Origin: Spirochaetales bacterium
GTDB lineage: Bacteria; Spirochaetota; Spirochaetia; Sphaerochaetales; Sphaerochaetaceae
Length of the DNA: 13,653 nucleotides
Assembly: GCA_028723145.1 (NCBI GenBank)
Contig: JAQYFM010000161.1
Coordinates: forward strand, 1-13,653
Reading direction: 5' to 3'
Each line of letters begins with the position of its first letter. The first letter of the stretch is position 1. A program made the position numbers and the translations under genes. Under the pieces are notes generated by a model. The model made no database searches. It was given only the letters and a program-made list of their open reading frames with translations, and had not been told where the DNA came from. Below, in pieces: positions 5,967 to 12,540 of the stretch.

Positions 5967-7298
5967 ATGGCGCTAAACACATTTAACGAAGTTGTAAACT
6001 ACCTCGATAGCTTTTCATATAGTGATAAATCAAAAGCTCCAGGGATAATTAGAGAAAATAGATTAGAAAGGATGGAGAACCTTTTAAAATGGATAAAAAA
6101 TCCAGAAAAGGATTTAAAGATTATTCATTTAGCAGGAAGCAAGGGGAAGGGATCAACTGCAACATATCTAGCTATATTATTAAAGAATAAAGGTTATAAA
6201 ACAGGCTTATATCTTTCCCCTCATGTTTCAGATTACAGGGAACGTTTTACTTTAGCTGGAAGGTTTTTTGATGATGATTTTTTAATTGAAACTGCTAACT
6301 TATTAAAAAATCTTTTAATAGGTTTTACTAATCCTGCAGAATATGGCTCTCCACTACCTTCAACCTTTGAAATATATACTGCCTATGCTTACCTTTTATT
6401 TAAGGAAAGTGGGTGCACTCATGCTGTTATTGAAACAGGAATTGGAGGTCGCCTTGATGCCACAAACACAACTAACTCTATAGCTTCAGTTATTCTTCCA
6501 ATAGAGTTAGAACACACTTCGATTTTAGGTGATACAATTGAAAAAATTGCTTATGAAAAAAGTAAAATTATCAAAGAGCATCAAGTAGTGTTTTCAGCAA
6601 GCCAAGCTAAGGAAGCATTAAATGTTATTAAAACGGAAGCAGTAAATAATAATTCAAAGTTTTATTATTTTGATGATGAAATAATTAATTTTCACTCTGA
6701 AACATTAATAAAAGGGGAACACTTAAAATTTCAATTAAAAGCTGGTTCTTCTTTTGATCTTCAGCTCTCAGTTTTTGGTAGAAAGCAAGCTGAAAATATC
6801 GCACTTGCTATCTTAATTGCCTCGAAGTTAAATTTTCTAACAGCTTGGGGAATTAATGAACTACAAAGAATAATAATTAAAGGAAGGTTTATGCCTTTAA
6901 AAATTAATAATGTTCCAGTAGTTATTGATGTTGCACACACCAAAAACAGTATATTATCAACTGCAAGCACATTTTATTCAATTTATAAAAACGATGTGAC
7001 TGTTATTTTTGGAGCTCTTGAGGGAAAGGATGTTACTCACATGCTTGAGACTCTAATTTCTAATTTTGATAATCTAATTATCTCTCAACCTGGAACTTTT
7101 AAAAAAAGTAATATTGAAGATATATACTCTAGCGCATTAAAATTAAATACAGAGAAAAACATATTACTAATTAAAGACAATAAAGATGCATTAGACACTG
7201 CGTTAAAATTAAATAAACCTATATTAATTACTGGTTCTTTTTATCTTGCAGGTCCGATGCTTGATATCATGGAGGAGCACTATGGCATTAAATGCTAA
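5967..7298 (+). CDS. folC: Folylpolyglutamate synthase / dihydrofolate synthase family (FolC)
   Basis: A 443-residue Mur-ligase-type ATPase that adds glutamate to folates (and in some bacteria to dihydropteroate) to keep them in the cell and active. Seen: P-loop HLAGSKGKGST at 54-64, LYLSPHVSDYRERF at 81-94, ETGIGGRLDATN at 156-167, ELEHTSILGDT at 180-190, and AYEKSKIIK at 195-203 with K198 at the carbamylated-Lys position. GRFM at 306-309 and VVIDVAHTKNS at 318-328 follow in the C-terminal domain. The usual DGAHNP motif is DVAHTKN here, retaining Asp and His. Length is normal. It is the first gene of a four-gene plus-strand operon, and its last codons contain the SD and start of the next gene. 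No SD precedes its ATG. Whether it also acts as dihydrofolate synthase cannot be decided here. Confidence 0.93.
   Translation: MALNTFNEVVNYLDSFSYSDKSKAPGIIRENRLERMENLLKWIKNPEKDLKIIHLAGSKGKGSTATYLAILLKNKGYKTGLYLSPHVSDYRERFTLAGRFFDDDFLIETANLLKNLLIGFTNPAEYGSPLPSTFEIYTAYAYLLFKESGCTHAVIETGIGGRLDATNTTNSIASVILPIELEHTSILGDTIEKIAYEKSKIIKEHQVVFSASQAKEALNVIKTEAVNNNSKFYYFDDEIINFHSETLIKGEHLKFQLKAGSSFDLQLSVFGRKQAENIALAILIASKLNFLTAWGINELQRIIIKGRFMPLKINNVPVVIDVAHTKNSILSTASTFYSIYKNDVTVIFGALEGKDVTHMLETLISNFDNLIISQPGTFKKSNIEDIYSSALKLNTEKNILLIKDNKDALDTALKLNKPILITGSFYLAGPMLDIMEEHYGIKC
7271..7276 (+). promoter_or_regulatory. SD inside folC that fixes the NFACT gene start
   Basis: GGAGGA lies 5 bases before the ATG at 7282 and is embedded in the last folC codons. 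It rules out the in-frame ATG at 7246, which has no SD and would add 12 unconserved residues. Confidence 0.8.
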
Positions 7299-8685
7299 TG
7301 AAATTAATTATCTTATTTCTGAGTTAGATTTTAATGACACCTTTATCCAAGATATCGTCGAACATGATTTCCACTCCTTCACAATGTGTCTTTTTTCCAA
7401 GCAGGAAAAGGCTTGGTTATTGTATGTTGAAATAGGTACTCCATACCAAAGAATTTGTAAAACTAATAGAATTAGAAAGAAAAGTACTAAGATGCAGCGC
7501 TTCACGCAGTATCTTAGAGCAAATATTGTTGGTTCAAGAATTGTTGATGTAAAGGTAACAAAAGGTGAAAGAGAAGTAGTATTTACTCTTAAGCATGCTG
7601 ATGTTGAAAAGAAGATGTTTATTCGTCTCTTTTCAGGTCCTTCTTCAAACATTATTATCACAGATCAAAATCTAATGATTTTAGAAGTTTTAATGAGAAG
7701 ACCTAAAAGAGGAGAAGAAAAAGGAAAGCTATTTACTCCATCTCAAGAAAAAGAAATAGATGAAGTAAAATTTCCAATTAGAAGCTTTACTGCAAACACC
7801 TTTAATGAAGAAATTGATAAAAATATCTCAGCTGAAAAAACAGATGAATTACTTGATAAACTTAAGAATCAGGTAATTTTAAAAAGAGATGAAGAACTTA
7901 CCTATTTAAAGGGACAACTTCGTGATAAAGAGAAAAAGGTTGAGGAGTATAAAAGCTATGAAGAACTCAAGGCATCAGCTGATTTACTCTCTGCTTACTC
8001 ATATTTAATAAAGAAAGGACAAGATAAAGTTAATTTAACAGATTTTGAAGGTAACTCTGTCACAATTCTTATCGATTCAGCTCTCTCGGCAAGCCAAAAC
8101 ATTAATGCTTATTATCAAAAATATAAAAGAGCTCAAAGAATATATGAAAATAACATTAATGATATTAATGAAATAAAAGAAGCTATATTAGAAAAGGAAA
8201 AGCACTACAACGAACTACTTTCACAAAACTCAATTAATCTCTTTGAAAAAGAATTAGGTGAGCAAAGTAGTAGTAAGAATAATAATATAACAGGACCTGG
8301 GTTAAAGCTTAATTCACATGGTTTTGATATTTTAGTTGGAAGAAATAGTAAAGAAAATGATGAACTTTTACGTCATCACGTCAGAGGTAATGATCTTTGG
8401 CTACATACAAGAGATACTGCAGGTGGCTATGTATTTATTAAATGTAAGAAGGATAAGAGTGTTCCTTTAGATGTTTTAATTGATGCAGGGAACCTTGCTG
8501 TGCACTACTCCAAAGCAAAAGCAAATAAAAAAGCTTCTCTCTACTACACTCATGTTAAGTATTTAAGAAGAGTTAAGGATGGAAAACAAGGTCTTGTAAT
8601 TCCAACTCAAGAAAAAAACCTTGATATTACACTAGACGAGAAGAGAGTTAAACAATTACTTTCTAAAGAAGGGGGTTTATTTTGA
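7282..8685 (+). CDS. rqcH: NFACT family protein, RqcH-like (Rqc2/NEMF homologue)
   Basis: A 467-residue NFACT protein (older name: fibronectin-binding protein FbpA). RqcH homologues bind obstructed 50S subunits and recruit tRNA-Ala to add C-terminal alanine tails that mark stalled peptides for degradation. The NFACT-N domain covers about 1-160 (FSGPSSNIIITDQNLMILEV at 117-136). A coiled-coil, Lys/Glu-rich middle covers about 185-330, interrupted near 245-265. NFACT-R covers about 346-450, with GFDILVGRN at 347-355, END at 358-360, DLWLHTRD at 371-378 and YTHVKYLRRVKDG at 422-434. The key Asp-Arg pair of NFACT-N (D97 R98 in Bacillus subtilis) appears as E96 R97. The protein is about 100 residues shorter than B. 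subtilis RqcH, with little room for the helix-hairpin-helix domain. It overlaps folC by 17 bases and the next gene by 4. Confidence 0.88.
   Translation: MALNANEINYLISELDFNDTFIQDIVEHDFHSFTMCLFSKQEKAWLLYVEIGTPYQRICKTNRIRKKSTKMQRFTQYLRANIVGSRIVDVKVTKGEREVVFTLKHADVEKKMFIRLFSGPSSNIIITDQNLMILEVLMRRPKRGEEKGKLFTPSQEKEIDEVKFPIRSFTANTFNEEIDKNISAEKTDELLDKLKNQVILKRDEELTYLKGQLRDKEKKVEEYKSYEELKASADLLSAYSYLIKKGQDKVNLTDFEGNSVTILIDSALSASQNINAYYQKYKRAQRIYENNINDINEIKEAILEKEKHYNELLSQNSINLFEKELGEQSSSKNNNITGPGLKLNSHGFDILVGRNSKENDELLRHHVRGNDLWLHTRDTAGGYVFIKCKKDKSVPLDVLIDAGNLAVHYSKAKANKKASLYYTHVKYLRRVKDGKQGLVIPTQEKNLDITLDEKRVKQLLSKEGGLF
8669..8675 (+). promoter_or_regulatory. SD supporting a TTG start for the Memo-like gene
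   Basis: AAGGGGG lies 6 bases before a TTG at 8682 that overlaps the upstream TGA stop (TTGA). No ATG or GTG is available nearby, so TTG is the likely initiator, with translational coupling. Confidence 0.65.
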
Positions 8686-9422
8686 AAACTCATTTTGAAG
8701 ATATATTTTATCCAACGGCTGAGGAAGAATTAAATAAATTATGTAATCTTGATGATAGTGATGGCTCCTATAAAGCTATAATCCTTCCTCATGCAAGTTT
8801 AGAGAATGTAAACTATCTCTATAATGAAGGGTTTTCAAAACTTAAGAAAGTTAAACGATATGTTTTTATCGCCCCTATGCATAATGGAAAATATCCTTTA
8901 TCAAGCACATCTCTTTTTACACTATCAAGCTCAATTGATGATAATGTTAAAATAACAAGTGCAGCTAATATCACAATTGATGATTCAATATTAGAAGAAG
9001 AATACTCATTTGAATTAGTACTACTTTATTTAAAAAAATTAAAAAGAGTGTGTGAAATAATACCTATTTTTACAGCACTTGAAGTAAGTGATGAAATTAA
9101 GAAATTAAAAAAGTTAATTTCTTCTTTTTCTGACGATGATACCTCTTTCATTATTAGCTCAAATTTTTCACTCTCAAGTAGTAACGATAAAGCAATAATG
9201 TGTGCAAAGAACTTAATTAATGCATTAAAGGATAATACCCCTCTTTTAGAAGAGGAAAAGAAAGGTAATATTTCTTCATGTGGTATAAAGATATTTGAAG
9301 CATTTAGAAATAAATATAAAAATTTTGATGTATTAGCAATTCAAGATAAAGACCAAATTGTAAAAGAAATTGATGATTGTAAAGGTAATGTAATTCACCT
9401 TTTAGGAGCATATTATGATTAA
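8682..9422 (+). CDS. Memo-like protein (AmmeMemoRadiSam system protein B family), degenerate
   Basis: A 246-residue protein whose motif order matches the Memo family, a dioxygenase-like fold related to extradiol dioxygenases. Seen: AIILPHAS at 32-39 (usual PHAG), VFIAPMHNG at 61-69 (usual gPxH), EEYSFELVLLYLKKL at 106-120 (usual EHSLEvqLPfL), EIIPIF at 125-130, FIISSNFSL at 156-164 (usual SSDfSHy) and SCGIKIF at 199-205 (usual CGxxPi). The three residues matching the metal ligands of human MEMO1 (His49, His81, Cys244) remain as H37, H67 and C200. The EHS His is Tyr108, and the SSDxSH Asp and His are Asn161 and Leu164. The usual partners, AMMECR1 and a radical SAM protein, are not in the window. 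It starts at a TTG overlapping the NFACT stop and overlaps the next gene by 8 bases. Biochemical role unknown. Confidence 0.7.
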   Translation: MKTHFEDIFYPTAEEELNKLCNLDDSDGSYKAIILPHASLENVNYLYNEGFSKLKKVKRYVFIAPMHNGKYPLSSTSLFTLSSSIDDNVKITSAANITIDDSILEEEYSFELVLLYLKKLKRVCEIIPIFTALEVSDEIKKLKKLISSFSDDDTSFIISSNFSLSSSNDKAIMCAKNLINALKDNTPLLEEEKKGNISSCGIKIFEAFRNKYKNFDVLAIQDKDQIVKEIDDCKGNVIHLLGAYYD

Positions 9423-10887
9423 TGAACCAATGATAAAAACCACTGTTATTGAAGGTGTTGAATATAGCTGTATTTCATTAGGTCTAGATGATTTTGCTAT
9501 TCCAAAGCACATGATGCAAGGTGAAAAGCAAGATGGATATATCTATAAAGATGGTGAGTTAAAAAAGTGGAAATGGGAAGCTTTTACTACAATAGATTCA
9601 ATTAGATATGTCTATTTTGATAAATGTAACCTTAAACCATTTTCCTCTATTGCTTTTGAAAACAGAAGTAGAGCTCTAGAGCTTTTATTAAACTTGGCTA
9701 CTGCTATCACCCTACTTCCAGCTTCCTTTGTTGATACAACATTTGGTGTTGTACCAGTTTATCGTTTCTACATTCTCGATGATGATTCTTGGTTAATCCT
9801 TCCTCCAGATCTTTCAGATTTCTTTGTAATGTATTACACAGATGAAGAAAGATATCTTTCATCTGGTTGCTTTACCAAAAGTGGTACAGAACCATCCTTT
9901 ACCTTAATTAGACAATTTGCTGAATTCTTATACTATGCTTTAACTTCTAAAGCACCATATCAAGATAGAGAAATAAGAGAATATAACTACACAGAGTTTC
10001 CTCTTTCTGAGTATAAAAAATATTTATTTAAAGACCTTGATGATAAAACAATTGGTTTTATTGATTTTTGTTTACATGCTTCAAGCAAAGAAATGAGAAA
10101 AATCAATGGAAACAAAAAGTGTGTTGAAAACCTTTCATGGTTTATCGAAAAAGCCTCTTCTCTTACTTGGAATGTTGATAACAAAACTAAAGAAGAGTAC
10201 AAAATGGTCGAAAACGAGCTGAATAAAAATGGAACATACCAAAAATTTCTTGCAAAGACCCAAGAAGGAGCTAAAAGAAATAATTTTTGGAGAAAAAAAG
10301 GTTCTGTTATTATCACTATAGTTGTATCAGTTATATTAATTGGAGCATTTTTATTTTCATATATTTCTAATTTGCTTGAGCCACCTCATACAAAAGATAT
10401 GGATCAAAAACAAATCGTTGAAGCATATTATGAAGCTATCAACGAACTAGATGTTTCTAAGCTATCTGCTCCATTGAAGGGTTGTAAATCACCTCAAGAA
10501 ACAGAAGTACTAAATCTATTTGTAAATAGACAAACTAGAATGGCGTATGAACAAGTTGCTCCTATATTAAGAGCTGATGAGTGGGTTGATGATGGAATGC
10601 CATCATTTAAAGCATCAATGTTTGTTTATGGTGCAGACGATGTTGTAGTAACTCAAATTGGAGAAAACCAATATAAGGCTGTACTAAAGTTCTACACTCC
10701 TTATGATTACTCTGAAACAGAGTCTACAGATGATCAGGTAATTCAATCTGAAGCATTAACATATGTATATGAATTTACTCAAATCTTTGATTTTGCTTGG
10801 AATAATAGAGGATGGTGGAACATTGTTAATGTTACTAACCCTGAAATTACTCTACTTGAAGTAATAAGAACACCTTATTCAGAATAA
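9415..10887 (+). CDS. Membrane protein: kinase-like (probable pseudokinase) domain, one TM segment, NTF2-like C-terminal domain
   Basis: A 490-residue protein I do not recognise as a named family. Residues 80-250 follow a protein-kinase C-lobe pattern: a helix RSRALELLLNLATAITLLPA (84-103); GVVPVYRFYILDDDSWLIL then PPDLSD (111-135) where kinases have HRDxKPxN...DFG; RQFAEFLYYALTSKAPYQ (166-183) like the helix F region (DvySLGvlLyeLLTGkpPf); and LDDKTIGFIDFCLHASSKE (208-226) like the last helices. The catalytic HRD Asp, the Asn and the DFG Asp-Phe-Gly are missing, so it is probably a pseudokinase. A Lys/Arg cluster (287-295) precedes one membrane helix (297-318), predicting the kinase-like part inside and the rest outside. 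Residues 325-480 begin like an NTF2-like fold (QIVEAYYEAINELDVSKL). The SD AGGAG at 9404-9408 supports the start. It is last in the operon; no terminator follows. Confidence 0.6.
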   Translation: MINEPMIKTTVIEGVEYSCISLGLDDFAIPKHMMQGEKQDGYIYKDGELKKWKWEAFTTIDSIRYVYFDKCNLKPFSSIAFENRSRALELLLNLATAITLLPASFVDTTFGVVPVYRFYILDDDSWLILPPDLSDFFVMYYTDEERYLSSGCFTKSGTEPSFTLIRQFAEFLYYALTSKAPYQDREIREYNYTEFPLSEYKKYLFKDLDDKTIGFIDFCLHASSKEMRKINGNKKCVENLSWFIEKASSLTWNVDNKTKEEYKMVENELNKNGTYQKFLAKTQEGAKRNNFWRKKGSVIITIVVSVILIGAFLFSYISNLLEPPHTKDMDQKQIVEAYYEAINELDVSKLSAPLKGCKSPQETEVLNLFVNRQTRMAYEQVAPILRADEWVDDGMPSFKASMFVYGADDVVVTQIGENQYKAVLKFYTPYDYSETESTDDQVIQSEALTYVYEFTQIFDFAWNNRGWWNIVNVTNPEITLLEVIRTPYSE

Positions 10888-11813
10888 AGATAATTATCCA
10901 AAATAGTTTTTAATTTATCTTTATCATCTGGATGAATCCAAACAACATTATCAAAGGATTTAAAAAATGTAAGCTGTCTCTTGGCATAGTGCCTAGAGGC
11001 AGATTTTATATTATCCTTAATAATCTTAATTGAGGCTTCACCACTTATTTTTGCATCAAAGAATTCTCTATAGCCGATACCACCTATTCCAGGCCAAGCA
11101 AGAGAAGCTCCCATTTTGCAAAGCTTTTTAATTTCATCAACAAGCCCTTCATCAAACATGATATCAACTCTTTTATCTATTCTCTCATAAAGCTCATTTC
11201 TATCTCTATCGAGACCAATAATTAAAGGCTTCATGTTATTTCTAGGAGTCGACGGAATTGCAAAAGAAGAAAGCCCTCTTCCTGTTTGATAATAAACTTC
11301 TAATGCTCTTGTTATTCTATAAGCATCATTTACATTTATTTTTTCAGCACTAATAGGGTCAACACTCTTTAAGATTTTAAAAAGTTCTTGAACGCCCTTT
11401 TCATCAAGCATTGCCTTAACCTTATCTCTCACACCTTGATCTGCAATTGGAGATTCAGCTAGGCCATATAAAAAGTGCTTAAAATAAAAGGCAGTTCCAC
11501 CAGTAACAAGTGGGATATTACCAGATTCATAAATTTGAGTGACAGCTTCATCACTTCTTTTTACAAACTCACCTACTGTAAACTGCTCCCATGGGTCTAG
11601 AATATCAACATTGTAATGCTTAATTTTTTTTAAAAGCTCTAATGACGGCTTAGCCGACCCGATATCAAGGTGCCTATACACTTGAACGGAGTCGGCATTA
11701 ATTATCTCATAGCCATTTGAAAAAAAGTCCTCAACAAGCTGAGTCTTACCACTTGCAGTAGGACCAAAAAGAAATACTATCTTATTTTTCTTCGATGGTG
11801 TACTTAATTTCAT
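10875..11813 (-). CDS. miaA: tRNA dimethylallyltransferase MiaA
   Basis: A 312-residue MiaA, which puts a dimethylallyl group on N6 of A37 in tRNAs reading UNN codons. Seen: P-loop GPTASGKT at 17-24, NADSVQVYRHLDIGSAKP at 39-56 with D41 at the catalytic position, DILDPWEQFTVGEF at 70-83, PLVTGGTAFY at 101-110, RITRALEVYYQTGR at 166-179, LYERIDKRVDIMFDEGL at 208-224 and GIGYREF at 245-251. The length is typical. GGTAFY replaces the common GGTGLY, and FTVGEF replaces YSAADF; both are mild. The ATG at 11813 lies inside the end of the omega-like gene (32-base overlap) without a good SD, so translation is probably coupled. It is last in its operon and converges on the kinase-like gene, their ends overlapping by 13 bases. 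Confidence 0.96.
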   Translation of the reverse strand: MKLSTPSKKNKIVFLFGPTASGKTQLVEDFFSNGYEIINADSVQVYRHLDIGSAKPSLELLKKIKHYNVDILDPWEQFTVGEFVKRSDEAVTQIYESGNIPLVTGGTAFYFKHFLYGLAESPIADQGVRDKVKAMLDEKGVQELFKILKSVDPISAEKINVNDAYRITRALEVYYQTGRGLSSFAIPSTPRNNMKPLIIGLDRDRNELYERIDKRVDIMFDEGLVDEIKKLCKMGASLAWPGIGGIGYREFFDAKISGEASIKIIKDNIKSASRHYAKRQLTFFKSFDNVVWIHPDDKDKLKTILDNYLYSE

Positions 11814-11979
11814 CGTTCAAGACCTGAGTCAGAACATGTGAAACAATCTTTTCACCACTTTCTTCAATCTCATCCTTAAGAGAAGTTGATGAAATGATAT
11901 TTGATTCCTTGATAGCAACACATGTCATCTCGTAGATGTTGCCCTCTTTATCGATTAATTTATCTAGTGGGATACTCAC
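11782..11979 (-). CDS. rpoZ: Probable RNA polymerase omega-like subunit (65 residues)
   Basis: A short acidic protein of 65 residues from a GTG start with an excellent SD (AAGGAG at 11992-11987, 7 bases before the start). The first 27 residues (PLDKLIDKEGNIYEMTCVAI) fit the omega pattern, in which a short helix is followed by xNRYELvxxAakRA; NIYE and AIK match, but the Arg residues are lost. The second half (GEKIVSHVLTQVLNDEI) would correspond to the region after the omega KPtxxALxE segment. Omega binds the beta-prime subunit and aids RNA polymerase assembly. Context helps: in many bacteria yicC, a nucleoside monophosphate kinase (gmk) and rpoZ are adjacent, and here yicC and a CMP-kinase-like gene precede it. 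Similarity is weak by eye, so the product name is an inference; that it is a real gene is much safer. Confidence 0.6.
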   Translation of the reverse strand: MSIPLDKLIDKEGNIYEMTCVAIKESNIISSTSLKDEIEESGEKIVSHVLTQVLNDEIKYTIEEK

Positions 11980-11986
11980 GAAAAAT

Positions 11987-11992
11987 CTCCTT
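11987..11992 (-). promoter_or_regulatory. SD fixing a GTG start for the omega-like gene
   Basis: AAGGAG on the minus strand lies 7 bases before GTG at 11979. No ATG lies between it and the conserved PLDKL segment. Confidence 0.75.
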
Positions 11993-12021
11993 ATCTTACA
12001 AAATATAACAAAAAAGTAACC

Positions 12022-12540
12022 TCAGCGTAAAGTATCTAATTTCTTTACAATGATATCAACAATCTCTTGAGGAGTCTTATCATCGGTATCGATAACTAGA
12101 TCAGCAACTGAAGTATCGCTATTATCAATGCCATAAATACGCATATATCTAGCACTATCCTTTTGGTCTCTACCTTCAGTTTGACTAATTCGAAGCTCAA
12201 GGTCTCCGCCTTCTCTATTTAGTACTCTTTTAGCACGAGTCAAACTTGAAGCTTGTAAATAGACCTTAAGATCAGCTTCTTTTAACATCCAAATTGCTAA
12301 GCGAGACCCAAGCACACAATTCTTCTCAGCCATCGCCATCTCAACCTGCCTTCGATCTAGTTCTCTGTCGATATTATCATCGTTTTCTGCCATGCGACAA
12401 AAATCCCAGAACTCAACACCCCTTTCAGCAGCAAGCTGTCTGAAAGTAAAGTTAATCATCTTATAACCTAAGCGCTCGGAAAGCAATGTTGTTACAGTTG
12501 TATTACCACAACCACTCTTTGAACTAATAGCTATTCTCAT
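12022..12540 (-). CDS. cmk: Cytidylate kinase-like protein with altered P-loop
   Basis: A 172-residue P-loop protein resembling the short, archaeal-type or Cytidylate_kin2-type CMP kinases, which would phosphorylate CMP or dCMP. The N-terminus (MRIAISSKSGCGNTTVTTLL) aligns with the Walker A loop, but GxxxxGKT reads SKSGCGNT: the first Gly is Ser7 and the catalytic Lys position is Asn13. Further matches are GYKMINFTFRQLAAERG (26-42, strand and helix after the P-loop), VLGSRLAIWML (76-86, where the family has vxxGRlaawl), VYLQASSLTRAKRVLNREG (93-111) and RYMRIYGID (131-139, lid and base region). The ATG overlaps the yicC stop by 4 bases (ATGA), with AAGGA 7 bases upstream. It sits where many bacteria have gmk beside yicC, so GMP kinase is an alternative. 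Catalytic activity is uncertain. Confidence 0.75.
   Translation of the reverse strand: MRIAISSKSGCGNTTVTTLLSERLGYKMINFTFRQLAAERGVEFWDFCRMAENDDNIDRELDRRQVEMAMAEKNCVLGSRLAIWMLKEADLKVYLQASSLTRAKRVLNREGGDLELRISQTEGRDQKDSARYMRIYGIDNSDTSVADLVIDTDDKTPQEIVDIIVKKLDTLR

Noticed and set aside
5967..7293. folC and the NFACT gene both begin Met-Ala-Leu-Asn, suggesting a duplication
   Set aside because: The identity stops after four residues, and the codons and following sequences differ; it is a coincidence.
7308..7661. Minus-strand open frame of 117 codons
   Set aside because: It lies antisense to the NFACT gene and has no ribosome binding site or family pattern.
9987..10316. Minus-strand open frame of 109 codons
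   Set aside because: It lies antisense to the kinase-like membrane protein gene and is Ser/Phe-rich like other mirror frames.
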